64,000 nucleotides of DNA from Serratia oryzae (GTDB lineage: Bacteria; Pseudomonadota; Gammaproteobacteria; Enterobacterales; Enterobacteriaceae). Made by a program: the position numbers and the translations under genes. Where the stretch lies: positions 124,001 through 188,000 of the forward strand of contig NZ_MOXD01000001.1 in NCBI RefSeq assembly GCF_001976145.1. The letters run 5' to 3'. The notes below the pieces were generated by a model. That model saw only the letters and a program-made list of their open reading frames with translations, was not told the DNA's origin and made no database searches. Below, piece after piece: positions 9,376 through 17,698 of this stretch; the stretch's first letter is position 1, and each line of letters opens with the position of its first letter.

Positions 9376-9924
9376 TCACAATCGAATATTTTTTATTTGT
9401 TCAAAATATGACTGTACGGGAAAGGTATATCCCCCCTGCCAATAGAGAGCAAAAGCCACCAAGCACAAGCACAGGACGCGTTCCAGTTGGTTACCTTTCT
9501 GCGAGTTCAGCAGCGGCAGGCCGAAACGCCAGCGGCAGGGCCACAACAGTGGTACACCTGCGGGGGTCAGCATGTCGGCCAATAAATGGCTGAAATAGCC
9601 GATGATCATTGCGTGCAGCACATCAATAGGGATTAGCCAACTCTGGGGGACGTCTAAGCGGAACAGCATCATACCGCCGAGGATCGCCAGCAGGCTATGC
9701 GTGAAGCCGCGATGGCCGAAAGCGCGTGACATTGGGATCGAGATCCAGCGCAGACGCTGGCCTAGCACAGATTTGGGGTGGTCGATATCTGGCAATAACG
9801 ATGTCAGCAAGGCAGCAGGAATAATATGCCACCAGTCACCGTTGGCCAGTTCGGGCGTGACCTCTGCCTTTTTGGCGAAGATCGAACAGGCAACAGAGAA
9901 AATAAGATGTCCTTCCGCGGTCAT
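9376..9924 (-). CDS. ydjM: YdjM-like inner-membrane protein (metal-dependent hydrolase family), SOS-linked
   Basis: A 182-aa membrane protein of the YdjM/YfhO-type family (DUF457). Metal-ligand-like motifs are visible: SLLPDIDHPKS (~residues 43-53), GHRGFTHSLLAI (~70-80) and HLLADMLTPAGVPLLWP (~112-128). Four to five hydrophobic segments. In E. coli ydjM is in the LexA regulon; here a CTG-N10-CAG box lies 25 bp upstream of the start. The biochemical substrate is unknown. Slightly shorter than E. coli YdjM. Confidence 0.85.
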   Translation of the reverse strand: MTAEGHLIFSVACSIFAKKAEVTPELANGDWWHIIPAALLTSLLPDIDHPKSVLGQRLRWISIPMSRAFGHRGFTHSLLAILGGMMLFRLDVPQSWLIPIDVLHAMIIGYFSHLLADMLTPAGVPLLWPCRWRFGLPLLNSQKGNQLERVLCLCLVAFALYWQGGYTFPVQSYFEQIKNIRL

Positions 9925-9948
9925 GCTGTTGTTATTCCGGTTACTAAA

Positions 9949-9964
9949 CTGTTAATTTATCCAG
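9949..9964. promoter_or_regulatory. LexA (SOS) box upstream of ydjM
   Basis: ACTGTTAATTTATCCAGTA contains CTG-N10-CAG at 9949-9964, flanked by A and TA as in the SOS consensus TACTG(TA)5CAGTA. The site is 24 bp before the ydjM start codon. Confidence 0.7.
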
Positions 9965-10048
9965 TATATGGTTTTTTTTACAGTTGCGGAAGATGTTACC
10001 GTGTAACTGATTGTTTATTTTCCGGCGTATTACAATGAGTTGAGTCAA

Positions 10049-10074
10049 TAAAAAGGCCCTGGATGCAGGGCCTT
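10049..10074 (-). terminator. Terminator of kduI–kduD
   Basis: On the minus strand GGCCCTG-CATC-CAGGGCC is followed by TTTTT, 24 bp after the kduD stop. Confidence 0.85.
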
Positions 10075-10097
10075 GGTGAATGTATTGAGACCTGCGT

Positions 10098-10859
10098 TCA
10101 GCGTGCCAGCCAACCACCGTCCACCGCAACGGTATAACCATTCACATAGTCAGAGGCGGCAGAGGCCAGAAACACGATCGGCCCCATAATGTCTTCCGGT
10201 GTACCCCAGCGCCCGGCGGGGATACGCTCCAGGATTTGCTGATTACGCTCTTCGTTAGTGCGCAGTTGCTGAGTGTTGTTGGTGGCCATATAGCCAGGGG
10301 CGATCGCATTCACGTTGATACCATAGTGCGCCCATTCGTTTGCCAACAGGCGGGTAATGCCCAACACGGCGCTTTTCGAGGCGGTATAGGAGGGCACACG
10401 GATGCCCCCCTGGAAAGAGAGCATCGAGGCGATATTAATGATTTTGCCGCCGTTCCCTTGGCTGACGAACTGCTTCGCCACGGCCTGCGCCATAAAGAAC
10501 AGGGTTTTGATGTTGACGTCCATCACCGCATCCCAGTCTTTTTCGCTGAAGCTGAGTGCGTCTTCGCGCCGGATAATGCCCGCGTTATTAACCAGAATAT
10601 CAATCTTGCCGCATTCGCGAACGGCGTCTTCCAACAAGGCAGGAATGGCATCAATCTTGCCAAGATCGGCTTTCAGATTGAGGAAACGGCGCCCGAGCTG
10701 GGTTACTTTAGCGATCGTCTCATGCGGATCGCTGCGGTTGATGCCGATAATGTCGCAACCGGCCTGAGCTAAACCCACCGCCATACCTTGGCCCAAACCG
10801 GTATTACAGCCGGTGATTAGCGCTACTTTGCCTTTGAGATCAAAGGAATTCAAAATCAT
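10098..10859 (-). CDS. kduD: 2-dehydro-3-deoxy-D-gluconate 5-dehydrogenase
   Basis: A 253-aa short-chain dehydrogenase, same length as E. coli KduD. It has the Rossmann motif TGCNTGLGQGMA (TGxxxGxG, ~residues 17-28), NNAGI, catalytic Ser in INIASMLSFQGG and the YTASK pair (YxxxK). It reduces 2,5-diketo-3-deoxygluconate (from KduI) to 2-keto-3-deoxygluconate in pectin/hexuronate breakdown. The start at 10859 (MILNSFDLKGKVALITG) matches homologues. It follows kduI after a 57-bp gap on the same strand: one operon, probably repressed by KdgR. Confidence 0.96.
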   Translation of the reverse strand: MILNSFDLKGKVALITGCNTGLGQGMAVGLAQAGCDIIGINRSDPHETIAKVTQLGRRFLNLKADLGKIDAIPALLEDAVRECGKIDILVNNAGIIRREDALSFSEKDWDAVMDVNIKTLFFMAQAVAKQFVSQGNGGKIINIASMLSFQGGIRVPSYTASKSAVLGITRLLANEWAHYGINVNAIAPGYMATNNTQQLRTNEERNQQILERIPAGRWGTPEDIMGPIVFLASAASDYVNGYTVAVDGGWLAR

Positions 10860-10916
10860 GATTGCATTCTCTTGTGGCACAGCGAAATACGCCGCACCGA
10901 TGATTGCTGAAGGGGG

Positions 10917-11753
10917 TTAGCGCAGATCGCCGGTAGCCACGTGGTCCATATCACCAAAGACCTGGTTTTCACCCACCATGCCCCAGATAAAGGTGTAACG
11001 CTTGGTGCCTACGCCGGAATGAATCGACCAGCTTGGTGAAATCACCGCCTGTTCGTTGTGCACCAACAGATGGCGGGTTTCCTGCGGTTGCCCCATCATG
11101 TGGAACACTGCGGTTTCTTCGTCCATGTCGAAATAGAAATACACTTCCATTCGGCGTTCATGGGTATGGCAAGGCATGGTATTCCACAGGTTGCCTTCTG
11201 CCAGTTTGGTCAAGCCCATGGTGAGCTGGCAGGTGGGTAAGACATCCGGCACGATGAATTTATTGATGGTGCGGCGGTTGCTGGTGGCGTTGTCCCCTAG
11301 CGTTTGCGGTGAGGCCTCGGCCAGAGTGATCTTTTTATTTGGATAATGGGTATGCGCAGGGGCGCTGTTGTAATAAAACTTGGCGGGGTTGTGCGGATCC
11401 ACGCTGCTGAATGTAACGTGCTGTGCACCTTTGCCCACGTACAGTGCTTCTTCCTGACCAATTTCGTAGGTGTGCTCGTCCACCTTCACCACACCCGGCC
11501 CACCGATATTAATCATGCCCAACTCACGGCGCTCAAGAAAATAGCCCACGCCCAGTTGTTTACCCACATCGTCACCGATGCTGACCGTGGCATGCACCGG
11601 TTTAACCCCGCCGATAATGATGCGGTCAATATGGCTGTAGGTCATAGTGTAGTTGTCGGCTTCGAAGATGTTTTCGATCAGGAACTCGCGGCGTAATCCA
11701 GCGGTATCGAGTTGTTTAACCTGGTCACTATGAATGCTTTGACGAACGTCCAT
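10917..11753 (-). CDS. kduI: 5-keto-4-deoxyuronate isomerase
   Basis: A 278-aa cupin isomerase, same length as E. coli KduI, converting 5-keto-4-deoxyuronate to 2,5-diketo-3-deoxygluconate. The zinc ligands are in the motif [20 protein letters not shown] (His, His, Glu) and a later His ([10 protein letters not shown]). Start ATG 11753 ([11 protein letters not shown]) is preferred to 11759 by homology. First gene of the kduI-kduD unit. Confidence 0.96.
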   Translation of the reverse strand: MDVRQSIHSDQVKQLDTAGLRREFLIENIFEADNYTMTYSHIDRIIIGGVKPVHATVSIGDDVGKQLGVGYFLERRELGMINIGGPGVVKVDEHTYEIGQEEALYVGKGAQHVTFSSVDPHNPAKFYYNSAPAHTHYPNKKITLAEASPQTLGDNATSNRRTINKFIVPDVLPTCQLTMGLTKLAEGNLWNTMPCHTHERRMEVYFYFDMDEETAVFHMMGQPQETRHLLVHNEQAVISPSWSIHSGVGTKRYTFIWGMVGENQVFGDMDHVATGDLR

Positions 11754-11903
11754 CAGCAATATCTCTCTTCTCTGAAATTCACCCTTGAGGAAGAAAGCAC
11801 CGGACCGCCAGCTTGCGCCGTGTGGCAGTAACAGCGGTCACCGGTTGCCCGGCGTTTTCTTTGTAACGCCAGCATAGAACGGCTGATAAATGAATTCAAT
11901 AAA

Positions 11904-11922
11904 AATGAAATGGTGTTTTATT
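11904..11922. promoter_or_regulatory. Candidate KdgR operator upstream of kduI
   Basis: AATGAAA-TGGTG-TTTTATT is an imperfect palindrome close to the KdgR consensus (AATGAAA N5-6 TTTCATT). It sits ~150 bp before the kduI start and kdgR itself is nearby. Inference from pattern only. Confidence 0.5.
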
Positions 11923-12017
11923 TATTTTATGACGCAGTCGGGGTTTTGCTGTAAAAAGCGCGTGCGATGTCATGCGAGAAGAAAGAAACGGCATCAGCAG
12001 GAGCCGATGCCGCAGGA

Positions 12018-12683
12018 TTACGCCAAGTGATCGGCGGTTAACTGCTCAAGGCTGTGCAGTTTATAATCAGCCAGCGCCCAGCGGGGGTCCTGATGGTATT
12101 CTTGGGCTGGGATCACAATCGAGCGCATACGTGCCGCTTTGGTGGCGATCATGCCGTTGAAGGAGTCCTCCAGCGTGATGCAGCGCTGAGGCTCGCTGCC
12201 CAGACGCTCTGCAGCAATCAAGTAAACCTCGGGGTGTGGTTTGCTGTAGGGCAGATATTCGGCAGAAACCAGTTGATCGAAATAGCTTTCCAGATCGAAC
12301 ATTTTCAGAACCTGCCGCTGCATATGCAGTGGCGAAGCAGAGGCCAGGCCGATATTCAGATCCAGGCTGCGGCACAGCTCCAGCGCCTGCTGCACGCCTG
12401 GCAGCAGCGGGCGTTGTTCGCGCACCAGTTCAATAGCCCGCTCGATAATACGTTCAGCCACCTCTTCTTGTGATACGCCTTGCCACGGCATTGACTGGTA
12501 CCACATTTTCACCACCAGATCGATGCGCAGGCCCAGCGTATCTGGCAGCTTGTGGCGATCGGAGAGATCCAGCCCCAGCTCGCCAAAGATATCCAGTTCC
12601 GCCTGCAACCACAGAGGTTCTGAATCGATCAACAAACCGTCCATGTCAAAAATAGCGGTATCTATGCGTTGTGAATAAGTCAT
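12018..12683 (-). CDS. hxpB: HAD-type hexitol/sugar phosphatase HxpB (YniC)
   Basis: A 221-aa haloacid dehalogenase phosphatase. Motif I is FDMDGLLIDSE (~residues 11-21), motif II LASASPLHM, motif III Lys in YSKPHPEVY and motif IV LEDSFNGMIA. The small helical cap lies after motif I. E. coli YniC dephosphorylates 2-deoxyglucose-6-phosphate and hexitol phosphates. Length equals the family (222). Divergent from yniB, as in E. coli. Confidence 0.94.
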   Translation of the reverse strand: MTYSQRIDTAIFDMDGLLIDSEPLWLQAELDIFGELGLDLSDRHKLPDTLGLRIDLVVKMWYQSMPWQGVSQEEVAERIIERAIELVREQRPLLPGVQQALELCRSLDLNIGLASASPLHMQRQVLKMFDLESYFDQLVSAEYLPYSKPHPEVYLIAAERLGSEPQRCITLEDSFNGMIATKAARMRSIVIPAQEYHQDPRWALADYKLHSLEQLTADHLA

Positions 12684-12838
12684 TAATGAGTAACTCCTAC
12701 TGCGCCGGTAAAAGATTATGCTTTCGCCAGTTTAACATTTTTGCCGGCAGCGCTGGGTAAAGAAAACGGTGGGCGAGTTTCATTAACTACAGGTAGACTT
12801 AGCCCATTATGGTTATGTCACTGACACAAGGGGAATAC

Positions 12839-13399
12839 ATGACGTATCAACAGGCTGGGCGCATTGCCATACTGAAACGTCTTCTGGGATGGGTGGTTTT
12901 TATCCCGGCGTTACTTTCAACGCTGGTTTCGCTGTTGAGCTTTGTGTATCAGCACAGTGAGAAAACCAAAGGGATTAACGCCGTGATGCTGGATTTTGTT
13001 CACGTTATCGTGGATATGGTACGTTTTAATACCTCGTTCCTGAATATTTTCTGGTACAACTCGCCGGTGCCGGACCTGGAGAAAAGCCTGTTCAGCGGGG
13101 CGAATCTGATGTTCATCATCATCTACTTTCTGATTTTTGTGGGCTTGGCGTTACAGACTTCCGGGGCGCGGATGTCGCGTCAGGTGAAGTTTATCCGTGA
13201 AGGGTTGGAAGATCAGATGATTTTAGAGCAGGCGAAAGGGAGTGACGGGCAAACGCGTGCGCAGTTAGAAGAACGGATTACGCTGCCGCGTCATACCATC
13301 TTTCTGCAGTATTTCCCGTTGTATATTCTGCCAGCGATCATCGCAGTGATTGCCTATTTTGTGCTTAAACTGCTGGGGCAGATGGCGGGCGCTGTGTAG
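12839..13399 (+). CDS. yniB: YniB family inner-membrane protein
   Basis: A 186-aa membrane protein of unknown function. Start ATG 12839 (MTYQQAGRIAILKRLLGW) matches E. coli YniB; GGGGAA precedes it. Three to four hydrophobic segments are visible: ~16-36, ~95-115 (LMFIIIYFLIFVGLAL) and ~155-180. It lies between hxpB (divergent) and yniA (convergent), conserved neighbours. Confidence 0.92.
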   Translation: MTYQQAGRIAILKRLLGWVVFIPALLSTLVSLLSFVYQHSEKTKGINAVMLDFVHVIVDMVRFNTSFLNIFWYNSPVPDLEKSLFSGANLMFIIIYFLIFVGLALQTSGARMSRQVKFIREGLEDQMILEQAKGSDGQTRAQLEERITLPRHTIFLQYFPLYILPAIIAVIAYFVLKLLGQMAGAV

Positions 13400-13417
13400 C
13401 AGTGGTGGGAAATGTTA

Positions 13418-13437
13418 GGGCGCTGCTTGCAGCGCCC
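13418..13437. terminator. Hairpin between convergent yniB and yniA
   Basis: Perfect GGGCGCTGC / GCAGCGCCC stem. The T-runs on either side are weak, so it may act as a transcript-end stabiliser as well as a terminator. Confidence 0.6.
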
Positions 13438-13444
13438 TGATGAT

Positions 13445-14314
13445 TTAGAAGGCGTCAGGACGCAGCAGAGCGTCGACGGCGCGCTGGGCGTTAACCAAAT
13501 GTTGGCCACCAAACAGGTTGCTGCGGTTGAGCAGGTAATACAGCTGATACAGCGGTTGCCGCTCGATAAAGCCAGCCTCCAGCGGCCAGACGCTTTGATA
13601 GCCATCGTAAATCTGCGCGGGCAGGTCTGGATAGAGCGGCAACATGGACAGATCGCACTCGCGATCGCCCCAGTAGCAGGCAGGATCGAACAGGAATGGT
13701 CCATCGGCGGCCAGCGCACAGTTGGCGGGCCACAAATCACCGTGCAGTAGGGAAGGCTGTGGCTGGTGGTTTTGCAGCCGCAGATACACCACGTCGATGA
13801 TTTCATCAATATCACCGAAGGTCATGCCTTTTTCCGCCGCTAACTGCAATTGCCAACCGATGCGCTGTTCGGCAAAGAATTCGGCCCAGCGGCGTTGCCA
13901 GGCATTAGGCTGTGGTGTGGTGGAAAGATCGTTATCGAAATCCAAGCCGAATTGTGGTTGCTCACTCCATTGATGCAGGCGAGCCAACTGCTGGCCCAGA
14001 CGGTGTGCACCATGGGCATCTAAGGGTTTAAGCGGTTGATATTCGAGCAGCAGAAAACTGTAATCGCGATCGCTGCCAACACCGTACACTTCGGGCACAC
14101 GTACGGTCTTACTGCGCGCCAACAGGGCCAGTTGATCGGCTTCGGCAGTGAATATCGGCAGCAGTTCGCGGGTATCGCATTTCACAAACACTTCGCTGTC
14201 ACCGTAACTCACGCGCCACGCCGAATGAATTTCGCCCCCGGGTAGTTCAGTCCTTTCGCGGATTTCTGCGCTGCCAAGATGTTCACTCAACAGACGACTA
14301 ACGGCTTGCCACAT
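13445..14314 (-). CDS. yniA: Fructosamine kinase family protein YniA
   Basis: A 289-aa member of the fructosamine-3-kinase/APH-like fold. It shows the catalytic loop LLHGDLWPANCAL (Brenner-type HGD..N) and the metal-binding FDPACYWGDRECDLSML. The family phosphorylates protein-bound ketosamines such as ribulosamines, a deglycation repair. Start ATG 14314 (MWQAVSRLLSEHLG) agrees with E. coli YniA (286 aa). Confidence 0.93.
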   Translation of the reverse strand: MWQAVSRLLSEHLGSAEIRERTELPGGEIHSAWRVSYGDSEVFVKCDTRELLPIFTAEADQLALLARSKTVRVPEVYGVGSDRDYSFLLLEYQPLKPLDAHGAHRLGQQLARLHQWSEQPQFGLDFDNDLSTTPQPNAWQRRWAEFFAEQRIGWQLQLAAEKGMTFGDIDEIIDVVYLRLQNHQPQPSLLHGDLWPANCALAADGPFLFDPACYWGDRECDLSMLPLYPDLPAQIYDGYQSVWPLEAGFIERQPLYQLYYLLNRSNLFGGQHLVNAQRAVDALLRPDAF

Positions 14315-14545
14315 AGTCATTCCCCTCTGTGTTGCCTGCGATTTCATTAGGTTAGCGTCTTTCCAATTGCGAAAACACGACATGGCGCACAGCCATACCA
14401 ACTATTGACGATAATTTCACTGCCGTGTTCCGGTCAAAGTATATACGCTATTGATTAATTTAAGTACGCAAACTGTTGCAAGTTACTGGCAGCTCAGCGA
14501 TGTTTGTGCGCTGTGTCTTTAATCAGTGTGTATCAGGAGTGGTAA

Positions 14546-14995
14546 ATGGAGCAAAATATGCAGTGGCAGCGTGGTGTATTTCACATCAGCACCGACAAGA
14601 GTGAATTGGATCTGGTGTTTACCCACGCATTTTTGACCACTAGCAGTTGGGCAAAAGGGATTTCATCGGCAACGGTGTGCCTGTCGATAGAAAACAGCCT
14701 GTGTTTTGGGCTTTACCATTCGCATCAGCAAATTGGTTTTGCCCGTTTGGTGACTGACTATGCAACGTTTGGTTATTTGTGCGACGTTTTCGTCACGCCA
14801 GAATTTGAGCGGCAGGGATTGGCACGTTGGCTAATGGAGTGTTCGCTGGAGCATCCGGTGTTACAACGCCTGCGGCGCATTATGTTGGTGACCAACAGTG
14901 CTCCGTGGCTATATCAAAAAGTGGGTTATCAGCCAATTAATGAAGAGAACTTTGCCTGGCATATCGTCCGGCCTGATATTTATCAGCGGCAATAA
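14546..14995 (+). CDS. GNAT family N-acetyltransferase
   Basis: A 149-aa acetyltransferase with the acetyl-CoA binding signature FVTPEFERQGLARWLMECSL (Q/RxxGxG/A variant, ~residues 87-106) and the C-terminal NSAPWLYQKVGYQPINE that forms the CoA-tail segment. Start ATG 14546 is preceded by CAGGAG at 7-nt spacing. The substrate cannot be told from sequence. It stands alone between yniA and a GhoS-like gene. Confidence 0.88.
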   Translation: MEQNMQWQRGVFHISTDKSELDLVFTHAFLTTSSWAKGISSATVCLSIENSLCFGLYHSHQQIGFARLVTDYATFGYLCDVFVTPEFERQGLARWLMECSLEHPVLQRLRRIMLVTNSAPWLYQKVGYQPINEENFAWHIVRPDIYQRQ

Positions 14996-15071
14996 AGGGT
15001 AGAGGAGATCAGGGAACCGTCGCAGATTTCGTGCCCAAGATCGGCGATGAACTCCACGACGGTGAATCAGG

Positions 15072-15377
15072 CTATTTTAATGTATCAGCATGTAACCGCT
15101 TGACGTAGTCCCGGGAGGTGGCAACGGTAACCTGTGGGGGCTTGCCTAAGGCAGCATGGCCGAATCCCTGGGCCAGTTGTTGCACAACCTGTTGATCTAA
15201 CGGCGTAATCAACGCAAAACTGGTGCTCTCCAGTTGATGGCGAATGCCTCGTTCATCCGTGACTGTGGTGGTAAAACCTTCGCGAGTAAGCTGCCCGCTT
15301 AGCTTGGATATGTCGGTAAAACCGTCTTCCTGAACGTTGAAAGTCACCACAAAACAGGTGGGTGGAGATTGACTCAT
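15072..15377 (-). CDS. GhoS/YdiZ-like small protein
   Basis: A 101-aa protein. The segment TTTVTDERGIRHQLESTSFA resembles the E. coli GhoS stretch VADEYGIPRQLNENSFA, and the overall ferredoxin-like pattern CFVVTFNVQ at the N terminus is shared. GhoS is the RNase-type antitoxin that cleaves ghoT mRNA. No GhoT-like small membrane toxin lies next to it: only ~75 bp separate it from the convergent acetyltransferase. It could equally be the YdiZ paralogue of unknown function. SD AGAGGTG lies upstream of ATG 15377. Confidence 0.6.
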   Translation of the reverse strand: MSQSPPTCFVVTFNVQEDGFTDISKLSGQLTREGFTTTVTDERGIRHQLESTSFALITPLDQQVVQQLAQGFGHAALGKPPQVTVATSRDYVKRLHADTLK

Positions 15378-15486
15378 AAATCACCTCTTGATATATGGAT
15401 ACCCTTAGAATAGACCAAAAAAGTCATGCAAGCGTCCTTACAGGTTGTATATGCTAAGCAACTTATTAAAAGGAGCGAGGGATTCT

Positions 15487-16149
15487 GTGAAAACAAAAAT
15501 CGTTTGCCTGATGGCAATCTCATTATTAGCCGGTTGCGCGAACGATCCGCAGACAACCAGCAACACCGCAAGCAGTGGTACATCGGGCGGCTGGCTCAAG
15601 CCTCCACCGCAAACATCCAGCAACCGTACCGGTACACCGGTCGCTTATAGTGATTATATTCGTCAGGCAGCCAGTAACTATGGTGTTGATGAAAAGCTGA
15701 TTAAAGCCATTATTCAGGTGGAGTCCGGGTTTAACCCGAACGTCGTCAGCACCTCAAATGCCGTGGGATTAATGCAACTGAAGGCGTCAACCGCCGGGCG
15801 TGATGCCTATCGCATGAAAGGAAAAGATGGGCAACCCAGTTCACGTGAGTTGAAGGATCCGGCGGTTAATATTGATCTGGGAACGGCCTATATCAATATT
15901 CTTCAAAGCCAGCAGCTAGCCGGGATTACCGATCCACAAACGCTTCGCTATGCCACCATTGTTTCTTATGTCAATGGCGCCGGGGCGATGCTGCGCACAT
16001 TCTCATCCGATAAGCGCGTAGCGGTAAACCGTATTAACCAGATGAGCCCGGATGAGTTTTACAAACATATCCAGAAGAAGCACCCGGCACCCCAGGCACC
16101 GCGCTATCTTTGGAAGGTCACTACCGCCTATCAGGCGATGTCTGAGTAA
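15487..16149 (+). CDS. emtA: EmtA-type membrane-bound lytic murein transglycosylase
   Basis: A 220-aa outer-membrane lipoprotein. The GTG at 15487 gives a lipoprotein signal (MAISLLAGC, Cys ~17) with GGAGCGAGGG just upstream; an in-frame ATG at 15445 would bury the signal. The SLT domain covers ~70-210: catalytic Glu in IIQVESGFNP, then GLMQLKAST, VSYVNGAGAMLRTF and HPAPQAPRYLWKV as in E. coli EmtA (MltE). It cleaves peptidoglycan strands to 1,6-anhydromuropeptides. The linker after the lipid Cys is Ser/Thr/Gly/Pro-rich and longer than in E. coli. Confidence 0.9.
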   Translation: MKTKIVCLMAISLLAGCANDPQTTSNTASSGTSGGWLKPPPQTSSNRTGTPVAYSDYIRQAASNYGVDEKLIKAIIQVESGFNPNVVSTSNAVGLMQLKASTAGRDAYRMKGKDGQPSSRELKDPAVNIDLGTAYINILQSQQLAGITDPQTLRYATIVSYVNGAGAMLRTFSSDKRVAVNRINQMSPDEFYKHIQKKHPAPQAPRYLWKVTTAYQAMSE

Positions 16150-16177
16150 TCAGCTCAACGTCTTTCCATATCGCTAC

Positions 16178-16204
16178 AAGGCCCCTTTACCGGGGCCTTG
16201 TGTT
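16178..16204. terminator. Hairpin between emtA and the convergent hydrolase gene
   Basis: AAGGCCCC / GGGGCCTT stem followed by TGTGTTT on the plus strand; probably ends emtA transcription. Confidence 0.65.
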
Positions 16205-16234
16205 TAGCAGGAAAGCCAAACGGCTTAATGCGCA

Positions 16235-17446
16235 TTATTTGCTATCGAACCACAATTTCCACTGCGGCACGGCGGTCGCAAAGGTGCCCCGGTGCGTGGT
16301 ATCCCCCGTGGAGATCGCCTCAACCTTGGTATTACCTGAGCCCATCGCTTGTGCGTAGGTCATCGCCATACGGCCAACGCCAACCGTGATGGCTTCGTCT
16401 GTTTCGCCGTAATAGTTACGAACCGGTGACTGGATCACCCAGCGATAGGCTTGGGCTGTAGCGATCAGCTTGCCGTAGGCCGAGTTGGCAAAGTATTGCG
16501 GGTTGAAATATTCCGGCCGTATCAGTTTGTGCAGATCGGTAGGAATATCGTCTGGATTGAACGGTTGGCGCTCATAGGCTTTCTTGGCGACCTCGTAATA
16601 TTCGTCATTGAGCAATGCGCGGGCCATCCCTGGAATCCCGTAGTAATTCTCGTAAGCGAAAGCCGATAGGATCACGATGCTGTTCAACCAACTTGCGTCA
16701 AATTTGCGCGGGAAAAATAGAAAACCGTTCATCAAAGCAAACACGTCAACGGGGGCGCTGGCGGTGGTGGTGCCCTGAGGTTTGATGCCGACACTCTCCA
16801 GCTTCTCAAGCATAGCCATGGTCACAAAACCGCCCTGTGACCAGCCGGAAAGGAACAGACGATCGTTGCTCAGCCCCATGTGCTTGAGCACGCTTTGGGC
16901 GGCCACCAGCATGTCATAAGTGGCCTGCTGGTGGCTGCCTTTCACCATGTAGCCTTCAGGCTCTGTAGAAACACCTAAGCCAAAATAGTCAGCACCAATA
17001 ACCACATAGCCTTGCCCGGCAAACTGCGCGATCATCAACTGGGTTTCCGGTGACTGTTCCGGGAATGAGGGAACCTGATATTTTCCATAGACCGTGCCGT
17101 GCTGGTAAGACACGAGTGGGAATGTTTTACCTGCGGTATCTGGGATCGCCAGCAGGCCTGAAGCGACCGTTGGCCGGTTGCCGAGCTCCGGGATCACCGA
17201 ATGATAGGTTACGCGATACAGGTTAACGGCGTTGTGGGCCGGGGTATATTTAACCGTCACTCCGGCAAATTTAGGGGTATCGACATTGAGAATCTGGTTT
17301 AACCGCTCACTGCTCCAGCGGTCGATCAACTGATAAGAAACGCTGTCGCTTACCTGAACTTGAGGGTTGTTATTGGTCTCCGCCGTGGCAGGAACCAGCC
17401 AGCAAATCAGCAAAATATAAATGAAAGCGTGAAGAGTTTTTAGCAT
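16235..17446 (-). CDS. Exported alpha/beta hydrolase (secretory lipase-like)
   Basis: A 403-aa predicted secreted hydrolase. The start at 17446 gives a signal peptide (MLKTLHAFIYILLICWLVPA, ending near ATAE) with GGGA 7 nt upstream. The nucleophile elbow GWSQGG (GxSxG) is near residue 180; likely Asp in YYGETDEAITV and His in GDTTHRGTF near the C terminus complete the triad. It resembles bacterial members of the LIP (secretory lipase) family. The substrate is not known. Oriented alone between emtA and a PHP protein. Confidence 0.8.
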   Translation of the reverse strand: MLKTLHAFIYILLICWLVPATAETNNNPQVQVSDSVSYQLIDRWSSERLNQILNVDTPKFAGVTVKYTPAHNAVNLYRVTYHSVIPELGNRPTVASGLLAIPDTAGKTFPLVSYQHGTVYGKYQVPSFPEQSPETQLMIAQFAGQGYVVIGADYFGLGVSTEPEGYMVKGSHQQATYDMLVAAQSVLKHMGLSNDRLFLSGWSQGGFVTMAMLEKLESVGIKPQGTTTASAPVDVFALMNGFLFFPRKFDASWLNSIVILSAFAYENYYGIPGMARALLNDEYYEVAKKAYERQPFNPDDIPTDLHKLIRPEYFNPQYFANSAYGKLIATAQAYRWVIQSPVRNYYGETDEAITVGVGRMAMTYAQAMGSGNTKVEAISTGDTTHRGTFATAVPQWKLWFDSK

Positions 17447-17698
17447 TGATGTTCCCTCAATATAATCATCGTGTAGAACCGCAGATGGGCCTTGCGGATG
17501 ATGTGCTATCGCTGAGATGTACTTCACCGACGGGCTTGTTAGTCTCGTAATACAATGGGTATTAAATTCATCAGGCCAGCGCAGTGCTTCAATTGCAGGT
17601 TAAACATAGTGTGCTTTGGTCAAAAAGACCAAATGGGCCTGTGATAAAACCAGCATAATCAATGGTGCGAATCAGATAGCAGGAACCGAGGAGATAAG

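Noticed and set aside
13491..13733. Minus-strand frames inside yniA
   Set aside because: Alternate frames of yniA; no independent support.
15000..15071. GhoT toxin next to the GhoS-like gene
   Set aside because: Only ~75 bp are available and no membrane-peptide frame is present on either strand.
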